Of a stretch of 34,131 nucleotides of DNA, positions 1-11,400 are shown in pieces. Position 1 is the stretch's first letter. Each line of letters begins with the position of its first letter. Source of the stretch: Saprospiraceae bacterium (GTDB taxonomy: Bacteria > Bacteroidota > Bacteroidia > Chitinophagales > Saprospiraceae); the NCBI GenBank assembly GCA_020631135.1, contig JAHDHU010000018.1:11955-46085 (forward strand). Direction: 5' to 3'. A model generated the notes under the pieces. It worked only from the letters and a program-made list of their open reading frames with translations, was not told the origin of the DNA and ran no database searches. The translations under genes and the position numbers were made by a program.

Positions 1-633
1 GGAGCCATTGGTGGATCTGGAAATTATAATTATACTTGGTCTGGTGGACTAGGCACGGGTTCGTCTAAAACGAATTTAGCAGCTGGGACCTATGAGGTTA
101 CAGTGGTAGATAACGTCACTTTGTGTGAATCGCTTTGTTCTGTCACAATAACAGAACCCTCTACATCTTTGAGTTGTACATTTTCAAACATAAATGATGT
201 CTCTTGTTTGGGTGGATCTGATGGTTCTGCAACGGTAGGAGCCATTGGTGGATCTGGAAATTATAATTATACTTGGTCTGGTGGACTAGGCATGGGTTCG
301 TCTAAAACGAATTTAACAGCTGGGACCTATGAGGTCACGGTGGTAGATAATGTCACTTTGTGTGAATCCATATGTAGTCTAAGCATAGTGGAGCCAGTCA
401 CTTCCGTGACTTGTGAGGTGATTCACATAGATCACGTTTCTTGTTTGGGTGGCTCGAATGGTGCTGCAACGGTTAGTGCCAATGGTGGATCTGGAAATTA
501 TAATTACACATGGTCTGATGGATTAGGTGTGAATTCATCAATTTCAAACTTGACAGCAGGAGAATATATTGTTACCGTTTCTGACGAGAATAATTGTACC
601 AATAGTTGTAACGTTATAATATCTGAGCCAACT
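1..633 (+). repeat. Tandem SprB coding repeats, exact 237-nt period
   Basis: The segment encoding GGSGNYNYTW starts at 10, 247 and 484, exactly 237 nt (79 codons) apart. Copies 1 and 2 (from 1 and from 238) differ at only a handful of positions over about 130 nt, far closer than the third copy. A fourth, more diverged unit starts its core near 718 (234 nt on) and a fifth occupies roughly 868-1107. This pattern fits recent unequal crossing-over or gene conversion. The array continues off the left edge, so its copy number is unknown. Confidence 0.9.
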
Positions 634-3600
634 CAGGCACTTAGTTGTTCTATTAGTTTGCAGCAAGGTATTTCCTGTTATGGTGAAAGAGATGGAGCCT
701 TGAATGTGATTGCAGTAGGGGGAACAGGAACTTATACATACAGTCTCAATGGAGAGAACTTTAGTGACAATCATTTATTTGAAAATTTAGGTCCTGGTTT
801 GCATGAAATTGAAGTGAAGGACCAGAATAATTGCATTTCTAGTTGTGCCATTAGTTTAAATGAACCTCTCGCTTTAGGTTTTGAAACTGATGTGATTGGT
901 AGTGAATGTGAATTTAATAATAGTGGTGTTATTCAAGTTATAAATACCGTTGGAGGCACAACACCTTACGAGTATCGAATAAATCAAAACTCGTGGACAA
1001 GTAGTAATGTTTTCACAGATTTATCTTCAGGAATTTACACAATCGAATTAAAGGATGCAAACAACTGTGTCCTCTCTAAGGAAGTAGAGGTTGAAAGGAT
1101 TAACTGCATATTTGATCTTGCGTTAATAAAGAAACTTATTCCTACTTCTCAAGAATATTTTGCAGGTGATACTGTTGAGTTTTTAATTGAAGTTTTCAAC
1201 CAGGGTAACTTAGATGCATTTAATGTAGATGTAGTGGATTATTATAATCCAGATGAGTTGGTTTTGGCGGACGCGAATTGGATCATTGAATCTTCTGGAA
1301 AAGCAAGTTTGATTAGTGAAATAGATTTAATTGAAATCGGTAAGTCTGAAACAGTTGAAATTAGTTTCGTTATAAATCCATCTTTCGAAGCCAATAATTT
1401 GGTAAATTATGCGGAGATCGCATCCGCGGAAAATGAATTGAATCCAGATTCCCCCGATTATTTAGATGTTGATAGCTCTCCCGAAAATAATCGAAATGAT
1501 GATGAACTTGATTTTGATAATAAGATTTTGGACAGTGATGGGATGCGGCAAGATGATGATATCGATAGCGATGATTATGACCCTGCAAGTGCAGATGTAG
1601 TACAGATATTTGATCTTGCTTTGAAAAATGAATTATCATCAAGCTATACAGGTCCAATTAGATATAATGACCTTTTGGAATTTAAAATTACGGTTTGTAA
1701 TCAAGGAACCATAGGGGCTAAAGATGTTGAAATCGCTTCTTATTTGCCAGATGGTTTCAGTTTTTCAATTAGTGATAATCCATCATGGATAATTGATCCT
1801 AATTCGAATATTCCGATGTATGTCTTCCCACAAATCATCGAAAAAAATACTTGTAAAGAAGTGGAGATTTATCTGAATGTGGAGCAAACGAATGGAGGGG
1901 AAAAGGACTGGATAATGTATTCGGAAATATTGAAGAGTTTTGACCGTAATGGTTTAAATCACGTTGACCAAGATAGTGAAGAAGCTTCTAATTCAATTGA
2001 TGAAAATCAAATCGAACCAAATGAAATAGGTGATAATGATATATTTAGTAATGGACTAAATGGAAATCAAGATGATCATGATCCTGCAGGTATCGAATTA
2101 TTTGATTTGGCTTTAACAAAAACTAGCTTCTCCAATTTTGGACCATATAGATATGGTGATCATGGACAATTCACTATACAAGTATATAACCAAGGAAGCA
2201 TTCGTAGTAATGAGATAGAATTGACTGATTACCTTCCATGTGGATTTGAATATTTGCCATCCAATTCTTCCAATGGGTGGGTTTATAATTCAACGAATAA
2301 AACCATCAAATACAATATTGGTCAAGCATTGGAGCCAGGAGAAATGAGGACGGTTAGTGTCGACGTAGAAATACATCCGTGCGCCCAAAATCCAAAAAAT
2401 GCTTGGACCAATAATAGTGAAATTAGTGCCTATAAAAGTTTAGATCCGGATTACCCAAATCCATTAGATGTTGATAGTGTTGCAGATGATGATCCTGGAA
2501 ACGATGTAGGGGGCGTACCCAACAATCAATTATTCGACAATCTACTTGATGGTAATATTTATAATTCCGCTCCTGGGGCACTCCTCTTAGATGATGAAGA
2601 TGATCATGATCCAGAGCAGTTGGATGTTTTTGATCTGGCGATTAGAAAAACTTCAAGCTGGATGGGAATAGATAGTATTGGACCATTTTCAGAAGGCGAA
2701 ATTGTAGAGTTTAATATCGATGTTTTCAATCAAGGAAATGTTGATGCTTATGAAATCGAATTAACGGATTACCTAAAGAGCGGATTTGTATTCGATTCGA
2801 GCTTAAATCCGGGCTGGATACAATTGCCCAACGGTTGGTTAGAATTCAATTTCACTGGACCACTGAAAGAAGGTGATTCGATACGTTTGGTTTTGAGTTT
2901 GGAAATTCAAGCTCTATCAAATGCTTCTTTAGGTGATTGGTATAATGAGGTTGAGATAACAAATGCTCGAGATATGAATGGTGTGATAAGAATTGATGCA
3001 GATAGTTATGCAGATTCCAATCCCGATAATGATAATGATCTGCTTGACGGACCAGATGAGGATCAGGTTTTTAATGGTGATCAGTTTGATAATGTGATAG
3101 ATGAGCTTTTTGAAGACCCATTTTTAATTGGGGATTTCGATGAGGATGATAATGATGCTGCTGAAGTCATCGTAGTAGGTGCTTTATGTGGTTATGTATG
3201 GGAAGACTGCAATGGTGATGGAATACGAAACGATGGATTGGGCGGACTTGCAGAAGTTGAAGTAGAAATTTATAACGCCTACAATGTTTATGTGGAGTCA
3301 GTGGTTACCAATCAAAATGGCTTTTATATTCTGGAAAATATGATTCCAGGAAATTATTTTATCAAGGTCTTGGTTCCAGAGGAGCTCAATGTATCAGATT
3401 TTAGACAAGGTACAATCTTGGAACTCGATAGCGATATTGATAATTCTAATGGGCTCCATACCTCACCGTTAAGTTTAGTTAAAGGCGGTCTTTGCAATCC
3501 CGGAAATTGGGATGTTGGTCTTTATGCTTGTATTCCTATTGGCGGAACAGTTTGGTTTGATTCTAATGAAAACGATCTTCAGGATGTATCTGAAAATGGA

Positions 3601-4860
3601 ATAAATGGGATAAATGTAGAGTTGTATAAATATCAAAACGAGGAATGGGAATTATTCCAAATAGAGAAAACCGATCATAAACCAGGCACTCCTTCAGATG
3701 ATGGTTATTATAAATTTTGTGTCGCTCCTGGAACCTATGAATTAAAATTTGATATTCCTGATTTCGATTGGGTACCCGCAGTTTCAAATACTGGACTAAA
3801 CGGGAATTTGGATTTGACCAATGAAAATGAAAGTATCGTAGATAGCGATATAAATTATTGGGGCAATACATTCCCTTTTACAATTGATTGTTCAATGGCA
3901 GATGTATGTAATATCGGAGCAGGATTTTATCCGATGGCGCAAATTGGAAACCGTGTATGGTTAGATGCCAATGGTGATGGAGTACAAGATCTAGATGAAA
4001 TAGGTCTTCCTGGAGTTTTAGTTGAGGCATTCAATAGCAATGATCAGATGCTTAGATCATCAGTTACTGATTTAAATGGGGAATACGTAATTGATCACCT
4101 GGGTAAAGATGATTACTATTTTAAATTTTCACCGCCTGGATCTTATGGCGCCACACTTGCAAACGTCGGAAGTGACGAACAAATGGATAGTGATATAGAT
4201 AATAGCAATGGTTACATGACAACGAGTTTGTTCAGTTTGAATCCTGGAGATGATATAACTACAATTGATGCGGGATTAACTTTTGGGGCTTTACCGGCAG
4301 AATGGTTAAGTTTCACGGTCAAACATAGGGGAAGCCATAATCAATTAAATTGGAGTACTGCAACCGAAGTGAATACCCATTATTTCGAAATAGAAAAAGC
4401 AATTAATAATACCTCATACTTTGAATCAATAGGGAAAATAAGTGCTGCTGGAAATGTGAATTCGATCCAGAATTACGAAACGCCTGACTATGACATCGAA
4501 GTTTCGGGAACTTATTATTACAGACTTAAGCTTGTAGATTTAGATGGTAAAATCAGCTTTAGCGATATTGTAAGTGTTAGGATTAAAAATGAATCACAAA
4601 TCGTTTTCGAATTGTATCCTAATCCTTCTTCAGATGTGGTTAACTTCGATTTAGATATCAAGAATCGCGAAAAAGTAAATGTTTCAATCTGGGATATTTC
4701 AGGAAAACTGATAGATGCCAATGCCATTTCTAAAGAGTTGGAAACAGGGACACACACGGAATCTTTTAGCGTAAGTAGGATTCCGGAAGGGGTATACACG
4801 CTCAAAATTAATATCGGCAAACAAAACTATCAGAAGAAGTTAATAATTGTGAGAGAGTAA
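1..4860 (+). CDS. Giant T9SS-secreted adhesin, 5'-truncated (SprB, DUF11 and SdrD-B modules)
   Basis: The frame is open from base 1, so the true start lies upstream; 1,619 residues are visible. Domains in order: about four and a half SprB-type repeats (residues 1-369; GGSGNYNYTW core, conserved Cys); four DUF11-like modules starting near residues 371, 537, 701 and 877, each opening with FDLAL/I and containing a NQG motif, separated by Asp/Asn-rich linkers such as DEDDHD; three SdrD-B-like modules from about 1062, 1179 and 1314 (WEDCNGDG, WFDSNEND, WLDANGDG); a beta-sandwich linker beginning PAEWLSF near 1431; and a type A T9SS sorting domain from about 1536 (ELYPNPSSD, IWDISGKL, GVYTLKI). From family knowledge such proteins are exported by the type IX system and act in surface adhesion or gliding; the ligand is unknown. 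A tandem paralogue follows and a hairpin terminator sits 26 bp past the stop. The family assignment is strong; the exact role is inferred. Confidence 0.93.
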   Translation, partial: GAIGGSGNYNYTWSGGLGTGSSKTNLAAGTYEVTVVDNVTLCESLCSVTITEPSTSLSCTFSNINDVSCLGGSDGSATVGAIGGSGNYNYTWSGGLGMGSSKTNLTAGTYEVTVVDNVTLCESICSLSIVEPVTSVTCEVIHIDHVSCLGGSNGAATVSANGGSGNYNYTWSDGLGVNSSISNLTAGEYIVTVSDENNCTNSCNVIISEPTQALSCSISLQQGISCYGERDGALNVIAVGGTGTYTYSLNGENFSDNHLFENLGPGLHEIEVKDQNNCISSCAISLNEPLALGFETDVIGSECEFNNSGVIQVINTVGGTTPYEYRINQNSWTSSNVFTDLSSGIYTIELKDANNCVLSKEVEVERINCIFDLALIKKLIPTSQEYFAGDTVEFLIEVFNQGNLDAFNVDVVDYYNPDELVLADANWIIESSGKASLISEIDLIEIGKSETVEISFVINPSFEANNLVNYAEIASAENELNPDSPDYLDVDSSPENNRNDDELDFDNKILDSDGMRQDDDIDSDDYDPASADVVQIFDLALKNELSSSYTGPIRYNDLLEFKITVCNQGTIGAKDVEIASYLPDGFSFSISDNPSWIIDPNSNIPMYVFPQIIEKNTCKEVEIYLNVEQTNGGEKDWIMYSEILKSFDRNGLNHVDQDSEEASNSIDENQIEPNEIGDNDIFSNGLNGNQDDHDPAGIELFDLALTKTSFSNFGPYRYGDHGQFTIQVYNQGSIRSNEIELTDYLPCGFEYLPSNSSNGWVYNSTNKTIKYNIGQALEPGEMRTVSVDVEIHPCAQNPKNAWTNNSEISAYKSLDPDYPNPLDVDSVADDDPGNDVGGVPNNQLFDNLLDGNIYNSAPGALLLDDEDDHDPEQLDVFDLAIRKTSSWMGIDSIGPFSEGEIVEFNIDVFNQGNVDAYEIELTDYLKSGFVFDSSLNPGWIQLPNGWLEFNFTGPLKEGDSIRLVLSLEIQALSNASLGDWYNEVEITNARDMNGVIRIDADSYADSNPDNDNDLLDGPDEDQVFNGDQFDNVIDELFEDPFLIGDFDEDDNDAAEVIVVGALCGYVWEDCNGDGIRNDGLGGLAEVEVEIYNAYNVYVESVVTNQNGFYILENMIPGNYFIKVLVPEELNVSDFRQGTILELDSDIDNSNGLHTSPLSLVKGGLCNPGNWDVGLYACIPIGGTVWFDSNENDLQDVSENGINGINVELYKYQNEEWELFQIEKTDHKPGTPSDDGYYKFCVAPGTYELKFDIPDFDWVPAVSNTGLNGNLDLTNENESIVDSDINYWGNTFPFTIDCSMADVCNIGAGFYPMAQIGNRVWLDANGDGVQDLDEIGLPGVLVEAFNSNDQMLRSSVTDLNGEYVIDHLGKDDYYFKFSPPGSYGATLANVGSDEQMDSDIDNSNGYMTTSLFSLNPGDDITTIDAGLTFGALPAEWLSFTVKHRGSHNQLNWSTATEVNTHYFEIEKAINNTSYFESIGKISAAGNVNSIQNYETPDYDIEVSGTYYYRLKLVDLDGKISFSDIVSVRIKNESQIVFELYPNPSSDVVNFDLDIKNREKVNVSIWDISGKLIDANAISKELETGTHTESFSVSRIPEGVYTLKINIGKQNYQKKLIIVRE

Positions 4861-4886
4861 TTAGAAGCTCAACAAGTTGCAGAATT

Positions 4887-4918
4887 AAGGCGCTTTCTTT
4901 ATTGGGAGCGCCTTTTTT
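4887..4918 (+). terminator. Rho-independent terminator after the first giant adhesin
   Basis: AAGGCGCT (4887-4894) pairs with AGCGCCTT (4907-4914) around a 12-nt loop, and the descending arm runs into a T tract to 4918. It begins 26 bp after the TAA stop. A near-copy in layout and sequence ends the paralogous gene at 12445-12476, which suggests the terminator was duplicated with the gene. Confidence 0.85.
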
Positions 4919-4976
4919 ATGTTTTAAAGAAAAACGAAAATTAACATATATTACAAATTATTATAATATGTTTTTC

Positions 4977-4984
4977 TATCTTTG
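4977..4984 (+). promoter_or_regulatory. Possible -7 element (TAnnTTTG) of the second giant gene
   Basis: TATCTTTG matches the Bacteroidota -7 consensus TAnnTTTG. It lies in the 255-bp gap between the two giant genes, 131 bp upstream of the ATG at 5116. I see no clear TTTG -33 box at the expected spacing, so support is limited to the -7 match and position. The rest of the gap (4985-5115) holds no open frame I can support. Confidence 0.35.
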
Positions 4985-5424
4985 TTACTTACAATTTAAT
5001 TAGGTCCAACGAGTATATCGGTTAACCCGTGTATTTGTTTGATCTTTGCTTTGGAGGCATAAATTTGAAGCAACCCAAAAAACAGTAAACCAATTAACCA
5101 AAAAATGGATTACACATGAATGTTTTCGGTTACAGAAATTGCTGGGTAATATTATTATTCCTTTCCAATTTTATATAGGCTTCGAACACCTCTTTTTCAG
5201 TACTTGAAAATGAAGGTTCCAAGATTATCTATGATTACTTTGAAATAAAGGCCGAGTATGAATTCGCAGACTGTGATCATGAGTCTAGAATAAAAGACGA
5301 ATTCTTTGATGCTCAATCAAAATACATCTTATATCGAAAAAGTATTTCGAGTCAAAAGGGCGTTAATCTCACCTGTGATAATACCTCACTTTTAAATCTA
5401 AATGGAATTGGGATATTTCCAGAA

Positions 5425-8400
5425 TTGGACGAATTGATCGTTTGCAATAGCTCTGATACTCTAGCATTGCTCATATTTAATAATGCCGAAAACCCTTTAG
5501 AGCAAGTTTTATTAAGCATCGACTTTGACCCTGGATTAAGTTATGGGGGATTCGTATTTAGTCCTGAAGCTGGTCAAACTGTTTCTGAATTTAACGTAAG
5601 TAATCTATCCAAGCCGGTTTTTTCAGTTTCTGATATAGAGGCAGGAGGTTATGTCATTGCTTATATCGGTATTCAAGCAGATTGCGATATAAATGTAGAA
5701 GGAGGAACCATAAGTTTGGATGCTCAATTGGATTATAATATTTCAGATTCTGCAGGCAATAGCTTGCAGTGCACTGATATTAATCAAGATATCGGAGAAT
5801 ATAATAGTGCCGTTAAGATTCCAGTTTTAAATTTCCTATCTATTTCTCCCCAGGAAGTTGTTTTAGCCTCTTCCAATGCGCCTAAATGTCATACGTTGAA
5901 AATTTCGCAAGATGGACTTCAAGCTTACGTGCAAGATTTTACATTCGAAGTGGAAGGAATTGATTTTAATCTATTTACAATTACCAGCCTTACGGCAAAT
6001 GGAATAAATCTTCCTTTTACGCCTGATGTTTCGAATCAAGAAATAATTGTCAATATTGACGGTACATATTTTCCTTTTAATACTGGACTATCGAATGGAG
6101 ATGATCTGTTCAATGAAGATGAGCAGGTCACAGTCCAAATGTGTTACACCGTGGATGGTTGTGTAGATGACGATCTGTCTTTAAACTTTAAAACTTATTA
6201 TGGCTGCAATAATGACATTTGCTTTAATGTTGCAGAACAAAGCGGAGCAGTTTCATTCAGACCTTCTTATGGTGCTAACGTTGTTTCAACTTCTGCTATT
6301 GATCAATTTGGTGGTATTTGTGGTAATGATTTAATTTTTGATATTGGAGTAAAATCTGCCAACACCGACCCAGTGGATGGTTTGTGGACAGATGTGGTTG
6401 TTAGATTTAATGCTTGTCTCGGAGCTAACCTAAGTTTAAAAGATATAATGCTAAACGGCTTTGCGCTTCCTTCCTCAGCAATAAGTGTTGCCGCAGGAAC
6501 TGTTCAAGTCGATTTTACCCAAGTCAATACCAATGTAGATACGCCCAATGTCGGAATCGAAGATTTAGATGGTGATGGGGTTTATGACGATTTAGCAGGT
6601 GGGCAAGAATTAAATTTTAGTATAGTCATAGAAGTTGGTTGCGCTGACGATTCAGCTTGTACTGCTCTGGCTTCTAATATTAACAGAGTAGAGGTACGAG
6701 GTAAAAGAAATTGTGGTCAAGATTTTCAACAATTTTCCAATTTGCCAACTCCTGTTTCATTCTTCTACGGAGAAACAGATTTTTCAACGAATGATTTCAA
6801 TGATCCAAATGATTGTTGTGGCCTTGCCATTACTGAAGATTTTACAACCTCACCCAATGTTTGGTTGCCCACCACCAATGGATATGAATTTTCATATGAT
6901 TTTGGATTCGAGAATATTCAAACCTGTTCTTCCGGTGGTGATTTGTATTTAGTGGCTAGGGTAGACGCTCCTCAGCGTTTGTCTCATATTAGGTATGAGG
7001 CAGGTTCAGCAACCTATCAAGGAAATAGTGTGACAGGAGTTACAACTCAGTATATAGTCAATTCAGATCCTGCAACAGGGACAATGGATACTTTGTTTTT
7101 AGAAATTAAAATTCCTGCGGGAAATTTAAGCGACATTTCTCATGATTATTACTTTAATCTAGAAATGGAAGGTTTCTGCGCACCTAGTAATTACATGTAT
7201 GTAAATTATCAAGTGGTAGAGGAATGCGATTGTGGCGGTCCTGAACCGTGCGAAATTATTAGATCTTGTCATTCTTCGACTACTTATGTGAGATGGAGAG
7301 GTAGAAATTGTGAATGCTATTTTAGGTCAGCTGTTGACTCCATCGCTCGGGTAAATTACGGATTCGCGGATAAAGAAATGACCATGCCTTTATCGCAAGA
7401 AGATGTTCCGTTAGTTGACCAACGTAGGTTTATACCTGGTGATACTATGTTTTTGAGATTTCACATAGAGTCTTTACCTGGAGGAGAGGAAATCGCAGCC
7501 ATGGGAGAACACTATTGGGGATTTCTTTTAAATGTTGGTACTTGGGCAACTCCAGTTATACCGGATTTACAACAATTAAAATTTCTCAATTGGTATTATG
7601 AAGAAGCCGGTACAGGCGTCTTGACACCCATTGGAATGCCTGATTGTTTTAAAAATTATCCTGATGATATTCAATTCAATAGTAACGGAGAAACAAATGT
7701 TGATGATGATATTATAGATAATACCAATGGTGATGAAGATGATCATGATCTAGCTTGCGTGATAGTAGAACAAGATTTTGATCTTGCTTTAAAGAAAGAG
7801 TACTTCGATTACATCGATGTAGACAATAATGGATATCTGAATCCAGGTGATCTAATGAGTTATCAAATAACTGTTTATAATCAAGGGTCTCTAGATGCAA
7901 CAAACATTAGGGTAGTAGATTATATTTCACCAGATATGAATTTCTCTGGCGTTTCAAATCCGAATTGGACTTCAATCGGAGCGCAAATGGCTCAAACCGT
8001 AATTGGTGCGATACCTGCAGGATCAAGTTATACTATAAATATCGAATTAGAAGTCGATCCTAATTTTATGGGAAGTCAAGTGATCAATAATGCGGAAATT
8101 ACTTCTGCTGAAAATCTACTCAATCAAAGTGATGCAGATGATGATATAAATTTGATTCATGGATTCTCTAACGATAATTCCCAATTGGCGACGGATGATG
8201 ATATAGATGATGATCACCCCTTGTATCCAGGTTTATTCGATAATCCGAATGATGTAGATGATTACGATATTGCTTTAACTCCTGTTGGACAAGTGTTTGA
8301 TTTGGCTTTGATAAAAAAAGTAGAGTATAACATAAGTCCAGATACTATTTATCCAGGTGGTCTTTTAACCTTTGAAATTGACGTGATCAATCAAGGAACC

Positions 8401-11400
8401 TTAGACGCGTATAATGTTCAAATCGTAGATTATATACCGTCAGAATTAACATTAGAAGATCCCAATTGGAATGAGGTATTTAATAAAGCATATTTAAATA
8501 CACCTATACCTTTTATTGGAGTCGGACAAACAGAAACTGTATATATTCAATTTAGAATAGATTACGAATATAGAGGCCTAACTGACATAATAAACAGGGC
8601 TGAAATTAGTCAGGCTGATGACGACCAAGATCCAAATAATGGTTTTGCTACAGATATAGATAGTACCCCAGATGGAGTTGAAGGCAATGATACCGAAGGT
8701 GGAAATAACATCGTTCAAAATCAAAATGGCGACGAAGATGATCATGATCCAGAGTTGCTTCCAGTAGATCTGTTCTATGATTTTGCATTGGATAAAAAGG
8801 AAAGCAGCGCAGGACCATACAAATATGGTGATTTAGTTTCTTTTGATTTTACTTTAACTAATCAAGGAGCCTTGCCTGGAATTAATTTACAAATCGTGGA
8901 TTATTTGCCATGTGGTTTCGAATTTGATAAGGATTCCAATCCGGATTGGTCTTATGATAGTGCCACTAGGAAAGCATATTATGTTTATAATGATACCATC
9001 GAAGTCCATCAATCCAGATCTTTCCAAATACATCTCCAAGTAAGAGATTGTAAAAATTCGGAAGCTTGGGTAAATACTTCCGAAATAATTGAGGGTGCCG
9101 ATCCGGTAACCGGACTGTTAGGTCATGACAAAGATAGCTTCGGTGATCAAGACCCGAGCAACGATGGAAACGTAATAGATAATGAAATTGATCAGTTTGC
9201 CACTGAAGGTGGTGATGAAGATGATCATGATATTGCGCTCGTAGATATATTCGATTTGGCCTTACGAAAAATTGCATTGGTTGACGGTATTTTCGAACCA
9301 GGAGATATCGCTGATTTCGAAATTTGGATCTTTAATCAAGGAAATCAATCTGCGTATAATATTAATGTGGTCGATTACTTAACTAACGGCTTTGTTTTCG
9401 ATCAGCTCAATAATCCGATTTGGTCACCAATTGCTAGCAATATTCAAACTACCATCTCCGGACCATTGGCTCCAGGTGATAGTATAAAAGTAGATTTAGA
9501 ATTGGAAATAGCCGTTCCTACCGCAGCAACAGTAGAAACTTGGTATAATTACTCAGAGATAATCTCAAGCCAAAATAATCTAGGACAAATTGCTGTGGAT
9601 GCAGATAGTCAAGGTGATTTGAATAATCAAAATGACAATCAAGTTTTAGCGGGCACATCTAATGATAATGAAATTTGTGAGTCAAATGGAATGTTCGGGT
9701 CAGGAGGAGACGATGAAGATGATCATGATGTTGAAGATGTAATTGTCGGATATGACTTAGCCTTGCGCAAAAAGTTAAGCACAGTTGGACCATATCAATT
9801 TGGCCAGGAGCTAAGTTTTACAATTAGTTTGTATAATCAAGGAGGGTCAACCCCGACAGAAATAGAGATCACAGATTATATACCATGTGGTTATCAATTT
9901 GTGAGTGGCTCTAATCCTGATTGGTTTTATAACCCATCATCTGGTTTTGCAACATATATACATAAACCTGCCTTGTATCCGAGTGATAGTGTGGAGGTAG
10001 AACTTAAACTGATTGTCCAACAATGCAATAATGGTGGTCTAGAAAATTATATGAACATTGCAGAAATTTCAGGATTCTTGGATTTTAATGGCAATGCTCC
10101 CTTAACAGGAGATATCGACAGTACTCCAGACGATGATCCGAATAATGATGGCGATTGGATCAATAATGAAATTTATGGCAATGCTAGTATACAAGAAGAT
10201 GAAGATGATCATGATGGAGTCCATGTCGAAATATTGGATTTAGCCTTGAGGAAAATGAGTGTCGATGAAGGACCCCATGATGAGGGTGAGGTCGTTCAGT
10301 TTGTTATGGAGGTGTTCAATCAAGGAAATATTGAAGTGACCAATATCCAGATTGTAGATTATATAAGGTCAGGTTTTGCTTTTGATGCAAGTATAAATCC
10401 GAATTGGTCGATGGGTCTAGATGGTAATTTGTATTACAATAGCATTGCTTCGATTTTACCGGGTGATTCTAAAACGATTGATTTATTCTTAGAAATCGTC
10501 CTAGATGGTGATCCCGATGTAGAAGACTGGTACAATTACGCAGAAATTTCTGATTATGATCAGAGCTTACCAGATTCAGATAGCAATATGGATAATAATG
10601 AAAGCAATGATAATCCATTATTGCCAGGTGATGACAATGATAATGAAATAGATGAAAACGCATTTGTTGCTAGCAATGCCTTCGGAGAACAAAATGATGA
10701 AGATGATCATGATGTCTCCAAGGTTGAAGTAACTGGTGATTTATGTGGATTTATTTGGGAAGATTGTAATGGAGATGGAATCCAAAATGATGCAAATTCT
10801 GGAATGGCAAATGTAGAAGTTGAAGTCTATGACGAATTGGATAATTTGATTGGTACCACAAGCACAAATGCTTCAGGATTTTACATTTTTGAAAATTTAC
10901 ATCCAGATAAATACTACATCAAAATTGATAAACCTCAGGATTATTTATTGACGATGTTTAGACAAGGGACAGTTTTAGAAAAAGATAGTGATGTAAATGA
11001 GGTAAATGGATCTTGTACAAGTCCGATATCTTTTGTCGGGGCAGGCAACTGTGATCCTGGAAATTTTGATGCCGGGTTGTTTACCTGTATCTCTTTAGGA
11101 GAAAGTGTTTGGTATGATATCAATCAAAATAGTATAAAGGATTCTTATGAAAATGGAATTAACGGAATGCCTGTAGAATTATATAGGTTAGAAAACGGTA
11201 CCTGGAATTTGTACGCTGTAGAAATGACCGGTAATAAACCAGGCACACCTTCTGAAGACGGCTACTTTAAATTTTGCGCTCCTCCTGGTACTTACCGGAT
11301 AAATATGTTGCTTCCAGAAACGGGCTTGGTTCCAGTGATTAAAAACATGGGTGCCAATGCTCAATTGAACTTGGTACATCCCAATGAGAGTAATGTGGAT

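Noticed and set aside
1-633. CRISPR-like array
   Set aside because: The repeats are coding, 237 nt long, in frame and encode SprB-type domains; there are no short repeats with unique spacers.
1370-1657. Antisense open frames inside the giant adhesins (for example this one and 8966-9277)
   Set aside because: They arise from the repeated GATGAT-type codons of the acidic linkers read backwards, giving His/Tyr-rich nonsense with no start context.
5176-5178. TAG read as a sense codon (stop-codon recoding) in the second giant adhesin
   Set aside because: TAG ends several neighbouring intact genes, including the ABC exporter, the thioesterase, hutH and the 512-residue synthase-like gene, so it acts as a stop here.
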